Shown in pieces: positions 25,529 through 33,875 of a stretch of DNA of 64,000 nucleotides. Positions within the stretch are counted from its first letter, which is position 1, and the number at the start of each line of letters is the position of its first letter. The DNA is taken from positions 1-64,000 of the forward strand of contig DATLUD010000077.1 in NCBI GenBank assembly GCA_035533275.1, in the 5' to 3' direction. The translations under genes were made by a program, and so were the position numbers. The notes beneath the pieces are model-generated. The model did no database searches. It had not been told where the DNA came from and saw only the letters and a list, made by a program, of their open reading frames with translations. Origin of the DNA: SCRA01 sp035533275 (GTDB lineage Bacteria; Vulcanimicrobiota; Vulcanimicrobiia; Vulcanimicrobiales; SCRA01).

Positions 25529-26661
25529 TACAGCATCTCCGTAGGCGACGCCAGATATCCGGCGAGCTGCGCCAGGAAGCGCGCCGCCGGGGCTCCGTCG
25601 ATCCACCGGTGGTCGAACGAGAGCACCAATTGGAGCACCGGTGCCACCACCAGCTCTCCGTTGCGCGCCCACGGGCGCTCGAGGGCGGCGCCCATGCCCA
25701 GGATGACCCGTTGCGGCGCATTGGGCAACGGGCGAACGCGCGGAATCCGCGCCGGCCCCACGTTCGAGATGGAGATGACACCGCCCGCGACGTCGTCGAG
25801 GCCCAGGCGCCCCTCCCGCGCCAGCGCGGCGAGACGGTTGATCTCGGCGGTGATCGAGCGCAGAGCGCGCCCCGCGCAGTCGCGGACCACGGGGACCATC
25901 AAGCCCGCATCGGTATCGACGGCGATACCGATGTCGCTCCCGCCCCCGCCGGCGATTGTTGGATGATCGCTCAACGCGCGCGCGATGGCCAGCGCCGCCG
26001 CGGCGGTCCAAGAGACGTCCTTCCGTCGCCGGATCAGCGCCGCGAGCTCGGTCGCGTCGACCTCGGTGGAGACGTCGGCGATCGGGAGCGCGCCGATCTC
26101 GGTCATGTGGCGGTAGATGGCCCCGCGCACGCCCGTCGGGATCTCGGCTCCGGGCGTCGCCGCGGCGGGGCGCGTGGCGCCGGCGGCCGTCGCCAGGTCG
26201 GCGAGCGTGATCCTGCCGCGCGGGCCGGTTCCGCGCACGCCGCGCAGGTCGATCCCACGCTCGCGGGCCGTGCGGCGCGCGACCGGCGAGGCCAAGATGC
26301 GGGCTCCGGCGGCACCGTTCACCGGGGTGCGCGCCGCCGCTACTGGCACCGCGGCGGATGGCGGAGCCGCGACCGCCGAAGCAGCCGCCGCGACCGGCGC
26401 CGCGGCAGGCGCCTCGCCCTCCCCGCTTCCGGAGAAGTACGCGATCGTCGCACCGGGGGGCAACTCGCTGCCCTCCGGGGCCTCGATCCGCTCGAGGACG
26501 CCTTCGAACGGCGACTCGTACTCAAAGGCGATCTTGTCCGTGGAGACCTCGACCAGGGGCTCGCCCTTGCGGACGCTCTCGCCGGCGGCTTTGTGCCATT
26601 TCGCGACCACGCCGCTGGTCATCGTCAGCCCGAGCTTGGGCATCGGCAGCGCGCGGCTCAT
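25528..26661 (-). CDS. Dihydrolipoamide acyltransferase, E2 of a 2-oxoacid/acetoin-type dehydrogenase
   Basis: E2 moves the acyl group from E1 to CoA. The 377-residue protein has a lipoyl domain (residues 1-78, MPKLGLTM start and STDKIAFE with the lipoylated Lys), an Ala/Pro-rich linker, and a peripheral-subunit-binding domain (ASPVARRTARERGIDL to GPRGRITLAD). A C-terminal catalytic domain of about 200 residues ends in SFDHRWIDGAPAA, the HxxxDG motif. MPKLGLTM is common in acetoin dehydrogenase E2 proteins. No E3 (dihydrolipoamide dehydrogenase) gene is nearby, so it would borrow a genomic one. A 148-base repeat-like segment separates it from E1 beta; the ribosome-binding region lies inside that segment. 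Confidence 0.9.
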   Translation of the reverse strand: MSRALPMPKLGLTMTSGVVAKWHKAAGESVRKGEPLVEVSTDKIAFEYESPFEGVLERIEAPEGSELPPGATIAYFSGSGEGEAPAAAPVAAAASAVAAPPSAAVPVAAARTPVNGAAGARILASPVARRTARERGIDLRGVRGTGPRGRITLADLATAAGATRPAAATPGAEIPTGVRGAIYRHMTEIGALPIADVSTEVDATELAALIRRRKDVSWTAAAALAIARALSDHPTIAGGGGSDIGIAVDTDAGLMVPVVRDCAGRALRSITAEINRLAALAREGRLGLDDVAGGVISISNVGPARIPRVRPLPNAPQRVILGMGAALERPWARNGELVVAPVLQLVLSFDHRWIDGAPAARFLAQLAGYLASPTEML

Positions 26662-26809
26662 CCCACTCGTTCCCCACTCGCTTCGCTACGCTTCGCTCGC
26701 GGGGACCCCGTGGCTCCAAAGGTTCCGGCGCACTCGCGCCGGATTGCAAGGGTCGCTCCGGGGGCGCGAAACCCCATTCGGGGCACTTTGTTGCGCGAGA
26801 CGCAATTGC
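26662..26809. repeat. Hairpin-rich repeat-like segment between E1 beta and E2
   Basis: This 148-base segment breaks an otherwise tight operon. Read on the minus strand it contains CCCC-GAAT-GGGG, a perfect TCCGGCGC-GAGT-GCGCCGGA hairpin, then CCCCGCGAGCGAAGCG...GCGAAGCGAGTGGGGA. Its two ends (GCAATTGCGTCTCGCG at the left, GCGAAGCGAGTGGGGA just before the E2 ATG) closely match the start and end of the short leader in front of tsf (38100-38131). That suggests a dispersed intergenic repeat with long and short forms. It may affect E2 translation or stabilise the upstream mRNA. Confidence 0.55.
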
Positions 26810-27793
26810 TCATAGCTGCTTGCGCACCAAGCGCCGCGCGGCGTCGGCGATCTCGCCGGCTTTCGGGTAGACGTGCTCTTGAAGCACCGGCGCGAACGGC
26901 ATCGGCACGCGAGCCGCGCCCAACCGCACGATCGGCGCGTCGAGCTCGTCGAAGAGCCGCTGGGCCACCATGGCCGCGATCTCGGCGCCGACGCCGCCGA
27001 CGCGCACGGCCTCGTGCACGATCACGAGCCGGTGCGTCCGCGCGACGGCATTTGCGATCGCGTCCCAGTCCAACGGCGCGATGGTGCGCAGGTCGAGCAC
27101 GTGGGCCGAGATCCCCTCGCTCTCCAGCTGCGCGGCCGCCTCCAAGGCGCGGCCGACCGCGATGCCGTAGGAGACGATCGTCACGTCGTCGCCCTCGCGC
27201 GCGATGCGAGCCTTGCCGATGGGAATGACGTACTCGTCGTCCGGGACGTCGCCCTTGGTCGCGAAGAGCGCCTTGTGCTCGAAGAACAGCGTGGGATCGT
27301 TCGAGCGAATCGCCGCCTTGAGCAGCCCCTTGGCATCGGCCGGGTTCGAGGGGATCACCACCTCGAGGCCCGGCGTGTGCAGAAACCACGCCTCGAGCGA
27401 CTGCGAGTGCTGCGCCGCGGCGGACTTGGTGATGCCGTCGGGGGCGCGCACCACCAGCGGCACGCTGCACTGCTCGCCGAACATATATCGCAGCTTCGCC
27501 GCCTGATTCACCACCTCGTCCATCGCGCACGTGATGAAGTCGGCGAAGTGCATGTCCACCACCGGGCGCGTCCCCGTGAGCGCGGCACCGACGCCGCTCC
27601 CCACGATGGCCGCCTCGCTGATCGGCGTGTCCAGCACGCGCTGCAGACCGAACTCGTCCGGCAATCCTTTGAACTGGCCGAAGATGCCGCCTTGCTTGGC
27701 GATGTCCTCACCCATCACGAAGACGCCGGCGTCGCGACGCATCTCCTCGCGCATCGCTTCGAGCGTCGCCTCGGCGAACGAAATCGTGTGCAT
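26810..27793 (-). CDS. 2-oxoacid/acetoin-type dehydrogenase E1 beta subunit
   Basis: A 327-residue transketolase-like protein forming, with E1 alpha, the thiamine-diphosphate decarboxylating component. The N-terminus TISFAEATLEAMREEM and VFVMGEDIAKQGG are typical, with the ThDP-contacting Glu in DTPISEAAIVGSGVGAA. FITCAMDEVVNQAAK follows, and the second half has the KALFATKGDVP and VHEAVRVGGVGAEI motifs. The ATG at 27793 overlaps the E1 alpha stop by one base (TGATG). It may act on pyruvate, acetoin or a branched-chain 2-oxoacid; motif comparison favours acetoin or pyruvate but is not decisive. Confidence 0.9.
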   Translation of the reverse strand: MHTISFAEATLEAMREEMRRDAGVFVMGEDIAKQGGIFGQFKGLPDEFGLQRVLDTPISEAAIVGSGVGAALTGTRPVVDMHFADFITCAMDEVVNQAAKLRYMFGEQCSVPLVVRAPDGITKSAAAQHSQSLEAWFLHTPGLEVVIPSNPADAKGLLKAAIRSNDPTLFFEHKALFATKGDVPDDEYVIPIGKARIAREGDDVTIVSYGIAVGRALEAAAQLESEGISAHVLDLRTIAPLDWDAIANAVARTHRLVIVHEAVRVGGVGAEIAAMVAQRLFDELDAPIVRLGAARVPMPFAPVLQEHVYPKAGEIADAARRLVRKQL

Positions 27794-28821
27794 CAGGCGT
27801 CCCACCCTCGGTCGTTGGGAATCTCGCGGTCGCGCGCGAGGGCGCCCACCAGCGCCTCGCTCGGATCCGGGAAGGGAGAGGCTTCGGCGAAGGCGACCGC
27901 GGCCTCGAATTCCTCGGCGGCCTCCAGCGCCACGCGCTCCAGCGCCGCCCGGTCGACGCCGTGCTCGGCAAGGACCGCCTCCATGCGCACGATCGGGTCG
28001 TCGGACTTGTGGGCGTTGACCTCGGCGCGCTCGCGGTAGCGCTCGGGGTCGCCCACGTAGTGGCCGCGCATGCGGTAGGTATCGAACTCCAGGAACGTCG
28101 GTCCGCCGCCGGCGCGCGCACGCTCCACGGCACGCTGCGTGGCCGCCAGCACCGCAAAGGCGTCGAAGCCGTCGGCGATCTCGTACGGAATGCCGTAGGC
28201 ATCGGCGCGCACCGCGAGGTGCTCGATCTTCGTCGTCTCGCGTGTGGGCGTCGTGGAGGCGTAGGCGTTGGCCTCCAGCACGAAGATGGCGGGCAGGTTC
28301 CAGACGGCGCTCAAGTTCAGATTCTCGTGGAACGGTCCGCGGTTGGTGGCTCCGTCGCCGAAGAAGCAGACGGCGACGCCGTCCTTGCCCAGGACCTTCT
28401 GGGAGAGCGCCGCCCCGGCCACCAGGCCGAAGCCGCCGGCGACCACGCCGTTGGCCCCCAGCATGCCGCACGAGAAATCGGCGACGTGCATGGAGCCGCC
28501 CTTGCCCTTGCAGAGGCCCGTGGAGCGGCCCATGAGCTCGGCGGTCATGCGATCCATCGGCGAGCCCTTGGCCAGCGTGTGACCGTGGCCGCGGTGGGTA
28601 CTCGCGATGTAATCGGTGGGACGGAGCACCCCGCAGACGCCGGCGGCAACGGCCTCCTGACCGATGGAGAGGTGCACGAAGCCCGGCACGCGGCCCGCGA
28701 GAAAGAGAGCCTCGATCCCTTCTTCGAACGCGCGGATGCGGCGCATCGTGCGCAACAGCCGGAGACCGAGGTCGACGTCGACGGCGGTCGACGGAATGTT
28801 AGGCGAGGGCGAGTGCTGCAA
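27793..28821 (-). CDS. 2-oxoacid/acetoin-type dehydrogenase E1 alpha subunit
   Basis: A 342-residue ThDP-binding subunit. It shows GRVPGFVHLSIGQEAVAAGV, then HRGHGHTLAKG, GKGGSMHVAD, and the ThDP motif GDGATNRGPFHENLNLSAVWNLP. The only possible start is TTG at 28821 (no ATG or GTG fits before the conserved core), preceded by a strong GGGAGGAG five bases away. Its beginning overlaps the end of the IclR gene by 23 bases. It is the first catabolic gene of the operon IclR-E1a-E1b-E2-SDR-SDR-DctP-DctQM. Confidence 0.9.
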   Translation of the reverse strand: MQHSPSPNIPSTAVDVDLGLRLLRTMRRIRAFEEGIEALFLAGRVPGFVHLSIGQEAVAAGVCGVLRPTDYIASTHRGHGHTLAKGSPMDRMTAELMGRSTGLCKGKGGSMHVADFSCGMLGANGVVAGGFGLVAGAALSQKVLGKDGVAVCFFGDGATNRGPFHENLNLSAVWNLPAIFVLEANAYASTTPTRETTKIEHLAVRADAYGIPYEIADGFDAFAVLAATQRAVERARAGGGPTFLEFDTYRMRGHYVGDPERYRERAEVNAHKSDDPIVRMEAVLAEHGVDRAALERVALEAAEEFEAAVAFAEASPFPDPSEALVGALARDREIPNDRGWDA

Positions 28822-29593
28822 GATCTCCTCCCAGTTGCCGCGTCGCTTGCCGGGCAGCGTCTCGGACGGCGCGAATCAGCGCTGCCTGTGACGGCTCGAA
28901 TCGGTAGGTCGGTACGGAGACGGAGACCGCGCCGACGACCGCACCCTGCGCCCCGAAGATCGGGGCGCCGACGCAGCAGACGCCTTCGCAGAACTCCTCC
29001 AGATCGAGGCTATACCCGCGGGCGCGCGTGGTCTCGAGCTCGCTGCGAATGGCCTCGAGATCGGTCTTCGTGGACGGCGTGAGCTTCGGCAACTCCTCGG
29101 AGAGGAATTGCGAGCGCGCCTCGCTCCACGGCAAGTGAGCGAGCACCGCCTTGCCGAGCGCGCGCGCGTGGATGTTCTCGCCGTAGCCGGGGTGGAGTCT
29201 CTCCACGCGGACGCGCTGCGTGCTCTCCACGATGTCCGCGATGACGATCTCGCGCGCCTCACGAACCGCGACGTACGCGTTCTCGGAGGTGACCCGCGCA
29301 AGCTCGACCACCACCGGACGGACCGCGGGGAGCACGGCGAAGCGCGCCGAGTATCCCTGCGCCAGACGCCCCACGCTCGGCCCGAGGCGGAACGCCGTGG
29401 TCGCCGCGTCGCGCACGGCGTAGCCCTCGGCTTCCAACGTGTTCAAGACGTGGTAACAGGTGGAGATGTTCCAACGCAACGCTCGCGACAGCTCCTTGGG
29501 CGTGGCCCCGTTCGGCTGGGTCGCGAGGTAATCGAGGGCGCGCAGTCCTCGAACGATGGTGCCGAGCAGATCCTTCTTCGGCTGTCTAGCCAT
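28799..29593 (-). CDS. IclR-family transcriptional regulator
   Basis: A 264-residue regulator with an N-terminal winged helix (residues about 8-70; LRALDYLATQPNGATPKELSRAL and a STCYHVLNTLEAEGY recognition region). A C-terminal effector domain of about 170 residues contains GYGENIHARALGKAVLAHL and LEEFCEGVCCVGAPIF. Members sense small organic acids or aromatics and act as repressors or activators. It heads the catabolic operon in the same direction, overlapping E1 alpha, so it is probably autoregulated together with that operon. A 12-bp perfect palindrome lies about 45 bases upstream of its start. The conserved Cys pair at the effector pocket is typical of the family. Confidence 0.9.
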   Translation of the reverse strand: MARQPKKDLLGTIVRGLRALDYLATQPNGATPKELSRALRWNISTCYHVLNTLEAEGYAVRDAATTAFRLGPSVGRLAQGYSARFAVLPAVRPVVVELARVTSENAYVAVREAREIVIADIVESTQRVRVERLHPGYGENIHARALGKAVLAHLPWSEARSQFLSEELPKLTPSTKTDLEAIRSELETTRARGYSLDLEEFCEGVCCVGAPIFGAQGAVVGAVSVSVPTYRFEPSQAALIRAVRDAARQATRQLGGDLAALALA

Positions 29594-29636
29594 CGGCCAA
29601 TAGCCTCGTTTCAGAACACGAACTGCATTTCATACA

Positions 29637-29648
29637 CCCTCATGAGGG
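29637..29648. promoter_or_regulatory. Candidate operator palindrome upstream of iclR-type gene
   Basis: CCCTCATGAGGG is a perfect 12-bp palindrome in the 118-base divergent gap between the IclR gene and the corrinoid adenosyltransferase gene. It is well placed for autoregulation or control of both units. IclR-family operators are usually palindromic, but no match to a named consensus is claimed. Confidence 0.4.
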
Positions 29649-29711
29649 ACGTTACCACCAGCCGAGCGTTCCTGTCAATGAACGGAGCATCAGCTTGGCG
29701 AATTCTTGTGC

Positions 29712-30314
29712 ATGCCCAAGTTGACAAGAATCTACACGCGCACCGGCGATGCGGGAACGACCGGACTGGTCGGAGGACAGCGCGTCCCCAAGGACCATCT
29801 GCGCATCGAGTGCTACGGCACCGTGGACGAGTGCTCGTCGACGATCGGCCTCGCGCGCCGCGCGCTGGCCGAGCGCGAAGGCCACGGCCACGCGCGCACC
29901 CTGGACGCCTGGCTCGCGTGGACGCAGGACGTGCTCTTCAATCTCGGCGCCGACCTCGCGACGCTCAAGGAGAACCGCTGGGAAGGGATGCCCCTCGTCC
30001 AACAACGCGACATCGACTTCTTGGAGCGCGCGATCGACCGCGCCCAGCAGGATCTCGAGCCGCTCGCGAACTTCATCCATCCGGGAGGATCGTACCCGGG
30101 CGGATTCCTCCACGTCGCGCGCACGATCTGCCGACGCGCCGAGCGCCTGCTCGCCAGACTCCAGCGCGAGGATCAGCTCGACCCGCTGCCGCTGAAATTC
30201 GTCAACCGCCTCTCCGACGCGCTCTTCGTCTGGGCACGCTGGATCAACCACGACCTCGGCGAGCCCGAGCACCTCTGGAACCCCAAGACGGAGCCCCCCG
30301 AGATCCCATCGTAG
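29712..30314 (+). CDS. Corrinoid adenosyltransferase, PduO type
   Basis: A 200-residue enzyme that makes adenosylcobalamin from cob(I)alamin and ATP. It carries the P-loop-like TRTGDAGTTGLVGG near the N-terminus, a YGTVDECSSTIG segment, and RAERLLARL and NRLSDALFVWARW near the C-terminus, which hold the conserved Arg and Asn/Asp. ATG at 29712 is chosen over TTG 29706. It diverges from the IclR operon and may be independent of it. The presence implies use of a B12-dependent enzyme elsewhere, because none lies in this window. Confidence 0.93.
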   Translation: MPKLTRIYTRTGDAGTTGLVGGQRVPKDHLRIECYGTVDECSSTIGLARRALAEREGHGHARTLDAWLAWTQDVLFNLGADLATLKENRWEGMPLVQQRDIDFLERAIDRAQQDLEPLANFIHPGGSYPGGFLHVARTICRRAERLLARLQREDQLDPLPLKFVNRLSDALFVWARWINHDLGEPEHLWNPKTEPPEIPS

Positions 30315-30357
30315 CTACACCGTTGCCGCGAGACGCCGTGTGCACGCGCGCTCTGCG

Positions 30358-30496
30358 GGAGGGTCAGGGATGTCAGCCGAGGACGCTCCGACGTCCGCGC
30401 GGAGCCAGGAGGGCGAGAGCGCGGACGCGGCGCGAGTAGGAGGCGCACAGGATGTGCGCCGACGAGCGTTCCGAGCGATGGCATCCCTGCCCCTCC
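30358..30496. repeat. Multibranched palindromic element in intergenic gap
   Basis: The 222-base gap between the convergent adenosyltransferase and Nudix genes contains a nested structure. An outer arm, 30358-30374 with 30480-30496, pairs 15 of 17 positions plus one G-U. Inside it, GGACGCTC (30381-30388) pairs with GAGCGTTCC (30464-30472) with one bulge. Inside that sit two perfect hairpins, GTCCGCGC/GCGCGGAC (30393-30400 with 30419-30426) and GGCGCACA/TGTGCGCC (30442-30449 with 30453-30460). It could be a MITE-like repeat, a strong bidirectional transcription barrier or a structured RNA. No coding sequence is seen. Confidence 0.6.
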
Positions 30497-30536
30497 AGCA
30501 TGGGGACACTCCGCCGGGATCGCTCGCTCGTAACGA

Positions 30537-31097
30537 TTACTCGATGCGCAGGATGCCGATGGCGAAGGCGTAGCGCGCGAGGGCGACGATGGTATCCGCA
30601 TCCTCGATCGCCCCTTCGAACGCGCGATCGAGGGCTTGGTCGAGCGGCATGCGCACGACGTCGATCGCCTCGGTGCCGTCGGGCTCCGCCTCGATCTCTT
30701 TTAGTCCCGTGGCGGCATAGAGCGTGGCGCGCTCGTTGGTGATGCTGGGGAGCGCCAAGCGATCGCCAAGCGGCAGCAGACGCTTGGCATCCAAGCCTGC
30801 TTCCTCGCGCAGCTCGCGGCGCGCCGCGTCCTCCGGAGACTCACCGTCGTGGCGTCCACCCTTGACGATCTCCAGCACGTCGCGGCCGATGCCGTAGCGC
30901 GGCTGGCTGACCAAGAGCACGTCGCGCCCATCCACGGCGAGCACGCCCACGGCCGGCGGCAAATCGACGAAGAGATGCTCCCCCGCCGAACCGTCGGGGC
31001 GAATCACCGCATGCCGCTCGAGCGCCCCCCACGCGTTGTGGTAGAGCCGCTCTCGCTCCACCGTGGTCCATCGGCCACGACGATCCCGCTCAACCAT
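30537..31097 (-). CDS. Nudix hydrolase, ADP-ribose diphosphatase-like
   Basis: A 186-residue enzyme with an intact Nudix box: GGRHDGESPEDAARRELREEAGL in pieces matches G-x5-E-x7-REL-x-EE-x-G-L. The upstream DVLEIVKGG and PPAVGVLAVDGRDVLLVSQPRY match ADP-ribose diphosphatases (NudF/YqkG type). It probably cleaves ADP-ribose or another nucleoside diphosphate sugar. ATG 31097 has GGAGG about eleven bases upstream. GTG 31115 is an alternative that adds six residues. It lies just after the stalk-domain gene on the same strand, 30 bases away, and may be the tail of the ispG operon. Confidence 0.85.
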   Translation of the reverse strand: MVERDRRGRWTTVERERLYHNAWGALERHAVIRPDGSAGEHLFVDLPPAVGVLAVDGRDVLLVSQPRYGIGRDVLEIVKGGRHDGESPEDAARRELREEAGLDAKRLLPLGDRLALPSITNERATLYAATGLKEIEAEPDGTEAIDVVRMPLDQALDRAFEGAIEDADTIVALARYAFAIGILRIE

Positions 31098-31127
31098 CTC
31101 GGGGCGAGCCTCCACAGACTATTGATG

Positions 31128-31598
31128 CTAGCGATCGAGCCGCTGGGCTCCGGCCTCGACCATGCCCGGCACCGCGAAGTCGAGCCGGTAGTGTTGCGAG
31201 TCGAACGAAACGCGCGCGCCCAGTTCGCGTTCCACAAAGCTCACGGGAATCATCATGCGGCCCCGTTCGATGAAGGGAGCGTGCGTGAGTCCCACGCGCT
31301 TGCCGTCGATCCTGGCGATCGGCAGTCCCGCGCAGAAGACGATCGTGTCGTCGCGGCTCACCGCGGTGAAGCTCTGCTTGTGCGCGTCGAAGCTCATCCG
31401 CGCCCCGAGCTGCTCGAACAACGCACGTGCGGGAACGAAGGTCTCGTGCCACGCCGTCACGGGAGGCACGTCGAGAGGAACGTTGCGGCCGTCGACGGTC
31501 ATCTCGACCGGACGGGCCAGCGCCAACAGCGCCGAGAGGAACGAGCTCACGACCAGCGTGATCCAAACGTACCGTTGTGGCGGCAGACGAAGCGCCAT
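31128..31598 (-). CDS. Exported protein with copper amine oxidase N-terminal (stalk) domain
   Basis: A 156-residue protein. Residues 10-28 form a signal peptide or single membrane helix. The remainder (about 35-150) is a CuAO N-terminal-like stalk domain: VDGRNVPLDVPPV, FVPARALFEQLGARMSFDAHK, then a second half-repeat RMMIPVSFVERELGARVSFDSQ. These domains occur in cell-wall and surface proteins of Gram-positive and related lineages and are not oxidases. It starts two bases after the ispG stop, so it is probably co-transcribed with the conserved string. Function is likely structural or in binding. Confidence 0.78.
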   Translation of the reverse strand: MALRLPPQRYVWITLVVSSFLSALLALARPVEMTVDGRNVPLDVPPVTAWHETFVPARALFEQLGARMSFDAHKQSFTAVSRDDTIVFCAGLPIARIDGKRVGLTHAPFIERGRMMIPVSFVERELGARVSFDSQHYRLDFAVPGMVEAGAQRLDR

Positions 31599-31600
31599 GG

Positions 31601-32737
31601 CTACACGGTACTCGGCGTGAGCATCGTCAGCTCGCGGCGGTACTCGGGGTACTGCTCGTCGATCACGCGCTCGATCTCCAGGCGCAGCGCCCCGAGCAGC
31701 TGGTCCTCCGCGAACGTACCGACCAGCGCTCCCTTGCGGTAGATCGCTCCCTTGCCCTTGCCGCCGGCGATGCCGACGTCGGCCATCTTGCTCTCGCCCG
31801 GGCCGTTGACCACGCAGCCCATCACCGCCACCTTCACGGGGGCCGTGTACTCCTTGGCGATCGCCTCGACGGCGCGGGCCAATTCCACGACGGCGATCTC
31901 CGCGCGCCCGCACGACGGGCATGCCGTGATGTCGAGTCCCTTCTCGCGCAATCCGAGCGCGCGCAGGATGCCCCAGACGACGGGAACCTCCTCCACGGGA
32001 TCGGCGGCTAACGAGACCCGCACCGTGTCGCCGATGCCTTCGCTCAAGAGCATGCCGATCGCAATCGAGGACTTGATCGTTCCCTCGCGCGGAAGCCCCG
32101 CCTCGGTCACGCCCAGGTGCAGAGCGTAGGGGACGCGCTTGGCGATCAGGCGATACGCCTCGACGGTGGTGCGCACGTCGTGCGCTTTGAGCGAGATGAC
32201 GACGTCCGTGTGCCCGAGCTCCTCGAGGATCGCCACATGGCGCAGCGCGGACTCGACCATCGCCTCCGCCGTATGACCAAGGCGCTCTTCGAGGTCCGGT
32301 GCCAGCGAGCCCATGTTCACCCCGACGCGAATGGGGCACTTGGCCTCGATCGCCGCCTTCACGACCTCGCGGATCTTCTGCTCGTCGCGGATGTTGCCCG
32401 GATTGAGACGGAGCTTGGCCACGCCCGCCTCGATGGCCGCGAGCGCCATGCGGTGATCGAAGTGCACGTCGGCGACGATCGGCACAGGCGAACGCGCGAC
32501 GATGGCCGGCAAACCCGCGGCGTCCTTGGCATCCTGCACGGTGCAGCGCACCACCTCGCAGCCGGCCATCGCCAGGCCGTACACCTGCTCCAGCGTCTTC
32601 TCAACGTCGGCGGTGTCGGTGGTGGTCATCGACTGGACGGCGACCGGTGCGTCTCCGCCTATGGTGACGGAAGGAGCGCTCGATGCGGCGCGGTTCTTGA
32701 GGACGACGGGCTTCGACTTGCGGCGGAGATGGATCAT
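31601..32737 (-). CDS. ispG: 4-hydroxy-3-methylbut-2-enyl diphosphate synthase IspG
   Basis: IspG converts 2-C-methylerythritol cyclodiphosphate to HMBPP in the MEP isoprenoid route, using a [4Fe-4S] cluster. The 378-residue protein has the TIM-barrel part with VQSMTTTDTADVEKT, PIVADVHFDHRMAL and KLRLNPGNI, and the cluster domain with CPSCGR and MGCVVNGPGE, which give the three Cys and one Glu ligands. It follows rseP by seven bases, an order common outside proteobacteria. With dxr two genes away it forms an isoprenoid pair in one operon. Confidence 0.95.
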   Translation of the reverse strand: MIHLRRKSKPVVLKNRAASSAPSVTIGGDAPVAVQSMTTTDTADVEKTLEQVYGLAMAGCEVVRCTVQDAKDAAGLPAIVARSPVPIVADVHFDHRMALAAIEAGVAKLRLNPGNIRDEQKIREVVKAAIEAKCPIRVGVNMGSLAPDLEERLGHTAEAMVESALRHVAILEELGHTDVVISLKAHDVRTTVEAYRLIAKRVPYALHLGVTEAGLPREGTIKSSIAIGMLLSEGIGDTVRVSLAADPVEEVPVVWGILRALGLREKGLDITACPSCGRAEIAVVELARAVEAIAKEYTAPVKVAVMGCVVNGPGESKMADVGIAGGKGKGAIYRKGALVGTFAEDQLLGALRLEIERVIDEQYPEYRRELTMLTPSTV

Positions 32738-32744
32738 GGCATCC

Positions 32745-33866
32745 CTAGATCAGGCTCTGGTGCATCAGCAAACGCTGGATATCGTGCAGCGCGACGACCA
32801 CCATCAACGCCATCAGCACCACGAAGCCGACGACATGCACCAGCCCCTCCTTCTCGGGGTCGACCGGCTTTCCCCTCAGGATCTCGGCGATGAAGAATGC
32901 CGCCCGCCCGCCGTCGAGCGCCGGCAAGGGGAGGAGGTTGAAGAACCCCAGTAAGATGGAGATCGACCCGGCGAAGACGAGGTACGGGCCCCAGCCTTCC
33001 CGCTGCACCTGCGTGGCGACCTCACCGATCCCGATGATCCCCGAGAGCTGCGGCGCCGTGTGCGTGAAGTTCGTCACCAGCTGCACCAGCGAGCCGACCG
33101 TCGACGCGAGCACGAGCGAGGTCTGGTCGAAGGCGTCGGGAATCGCTTGCCCCAGCGGCTCCGGCACGCTCGCGAACGCCGGCGCAAAGCCGGTGAGGCC
33201 GACCTTCTTGCCGTTGATCACGCCCGCGGTCGGGGTGACGCGGATCGTCAGCTGCTCGGCGCCGCGCCGCACGGTCATCGTCAACGGCACCCCCAGCGAG
33301 CGGTAGATGCGCTGCACCATCGCGGCGCCGTCGGAGACCGGGGAGCCGTCGATCGCGACGATCGTGTCTCCCGGCCGCAGCCCGGCGCGAGCCGCGGGCA
33401 TCGTCGGTGAGGTGAGGGTGGCGACGGTGGTGGTGGGAACCTGGCGGCCGATGCCGGCAAACGCCGCGACGAAGATCGCGAACCCGAGCACGAAGTTCAT
33501 GAGCGGTCCGGCCAGCACGATGGCCAGCCGCGCCAGCACGGGCTTCCCCTGGAAGTCGGTGCCGTACTTGCCTTCCTCCGCGGCCACGTCGACCGTGCTT
33601 GCGGTGACGCCCGCCTGCTCCGCCTTGCGCCCGTCTTCGCCGAGCATGAGGCAGTAGCCGCCGACCAGGAACGGGTTGATCCGGTAGTTCGTCCCGTTGA
33701 AGCGGATGGTCACGAGCGACGGGCCGAACCCGATGGCAAAGTCCGTCACGCGCACCTTGGAGAGCTTCGCGACGATGAAGTGCCCCCACTCGTGGAGCAC
33801 GATCAGCACGCTCAGCGTGACCAGGAACGTAACGATCCGAAAGATGAGGCCCAAGTCAGCGTGCAT
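32745..33866 (-). CDS. rseP: Site-2 intramembrane metalloprotease RseP/RasP
   Basis: A 373-residue membrane zinc protease that cleaves transmembrane segments such as those of anti-sigma factors or remnant signal peptides. The catalytic HEWGHF is at residues 25-30. A GYCLMLGED loop follows, then a single PDZ domain (about 130-200, with AGLRPGDTIVAIDGSPV). The distal Asp ligand is in NLLPLPALDGGR. One PDZ domain, not two, matches the RasP-like form of Gram-positive and related lineages. It sits between dxr and ispG with gaps under ten bases. Confidence 0.94.
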   Translation of the reverse strand: MHADLGLIFRIVTFLVTLSVLIVLHEWGHFIVAKLSKVRVTDFAIGFGPSLVTIRFNGTNYRINPFLVGGYCLMLGEDGRKAEQAGVTASTVDVAAEEGKYGTDFQGKPVLARLAIVLAGPLMNFVLGFAIFVAAFAGIGRQVPTTTVATLTSPTMPAARAGLRPGDTIVAIDGSPVSDGAAMVQRIYRSLGVPLTMTVRRGAEQLTIRVTPTAGVINGKKVGLTGFAPAFASVPEPLGQAIPDAFDQTSLVLASTVGSLVQLVTNFTHTAPQLSGIIGIGEVATQVQREGWGPYLVFAGSISILLGFFNLLPLPALDGGRAAFFIAEILRGKPVDPEKEGLVHVVGFVVLMALMVVVALHDIQRLLMHQSLI

Positions 33867-33875
33867 GCGTCTTCT

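Noticed and set aside
29594..29711. Cobalamin riboswitch before the corrinoid adenosyltransferase
   Set aside because: The 118-base gap is too short for the full structure and I see no B12 box.
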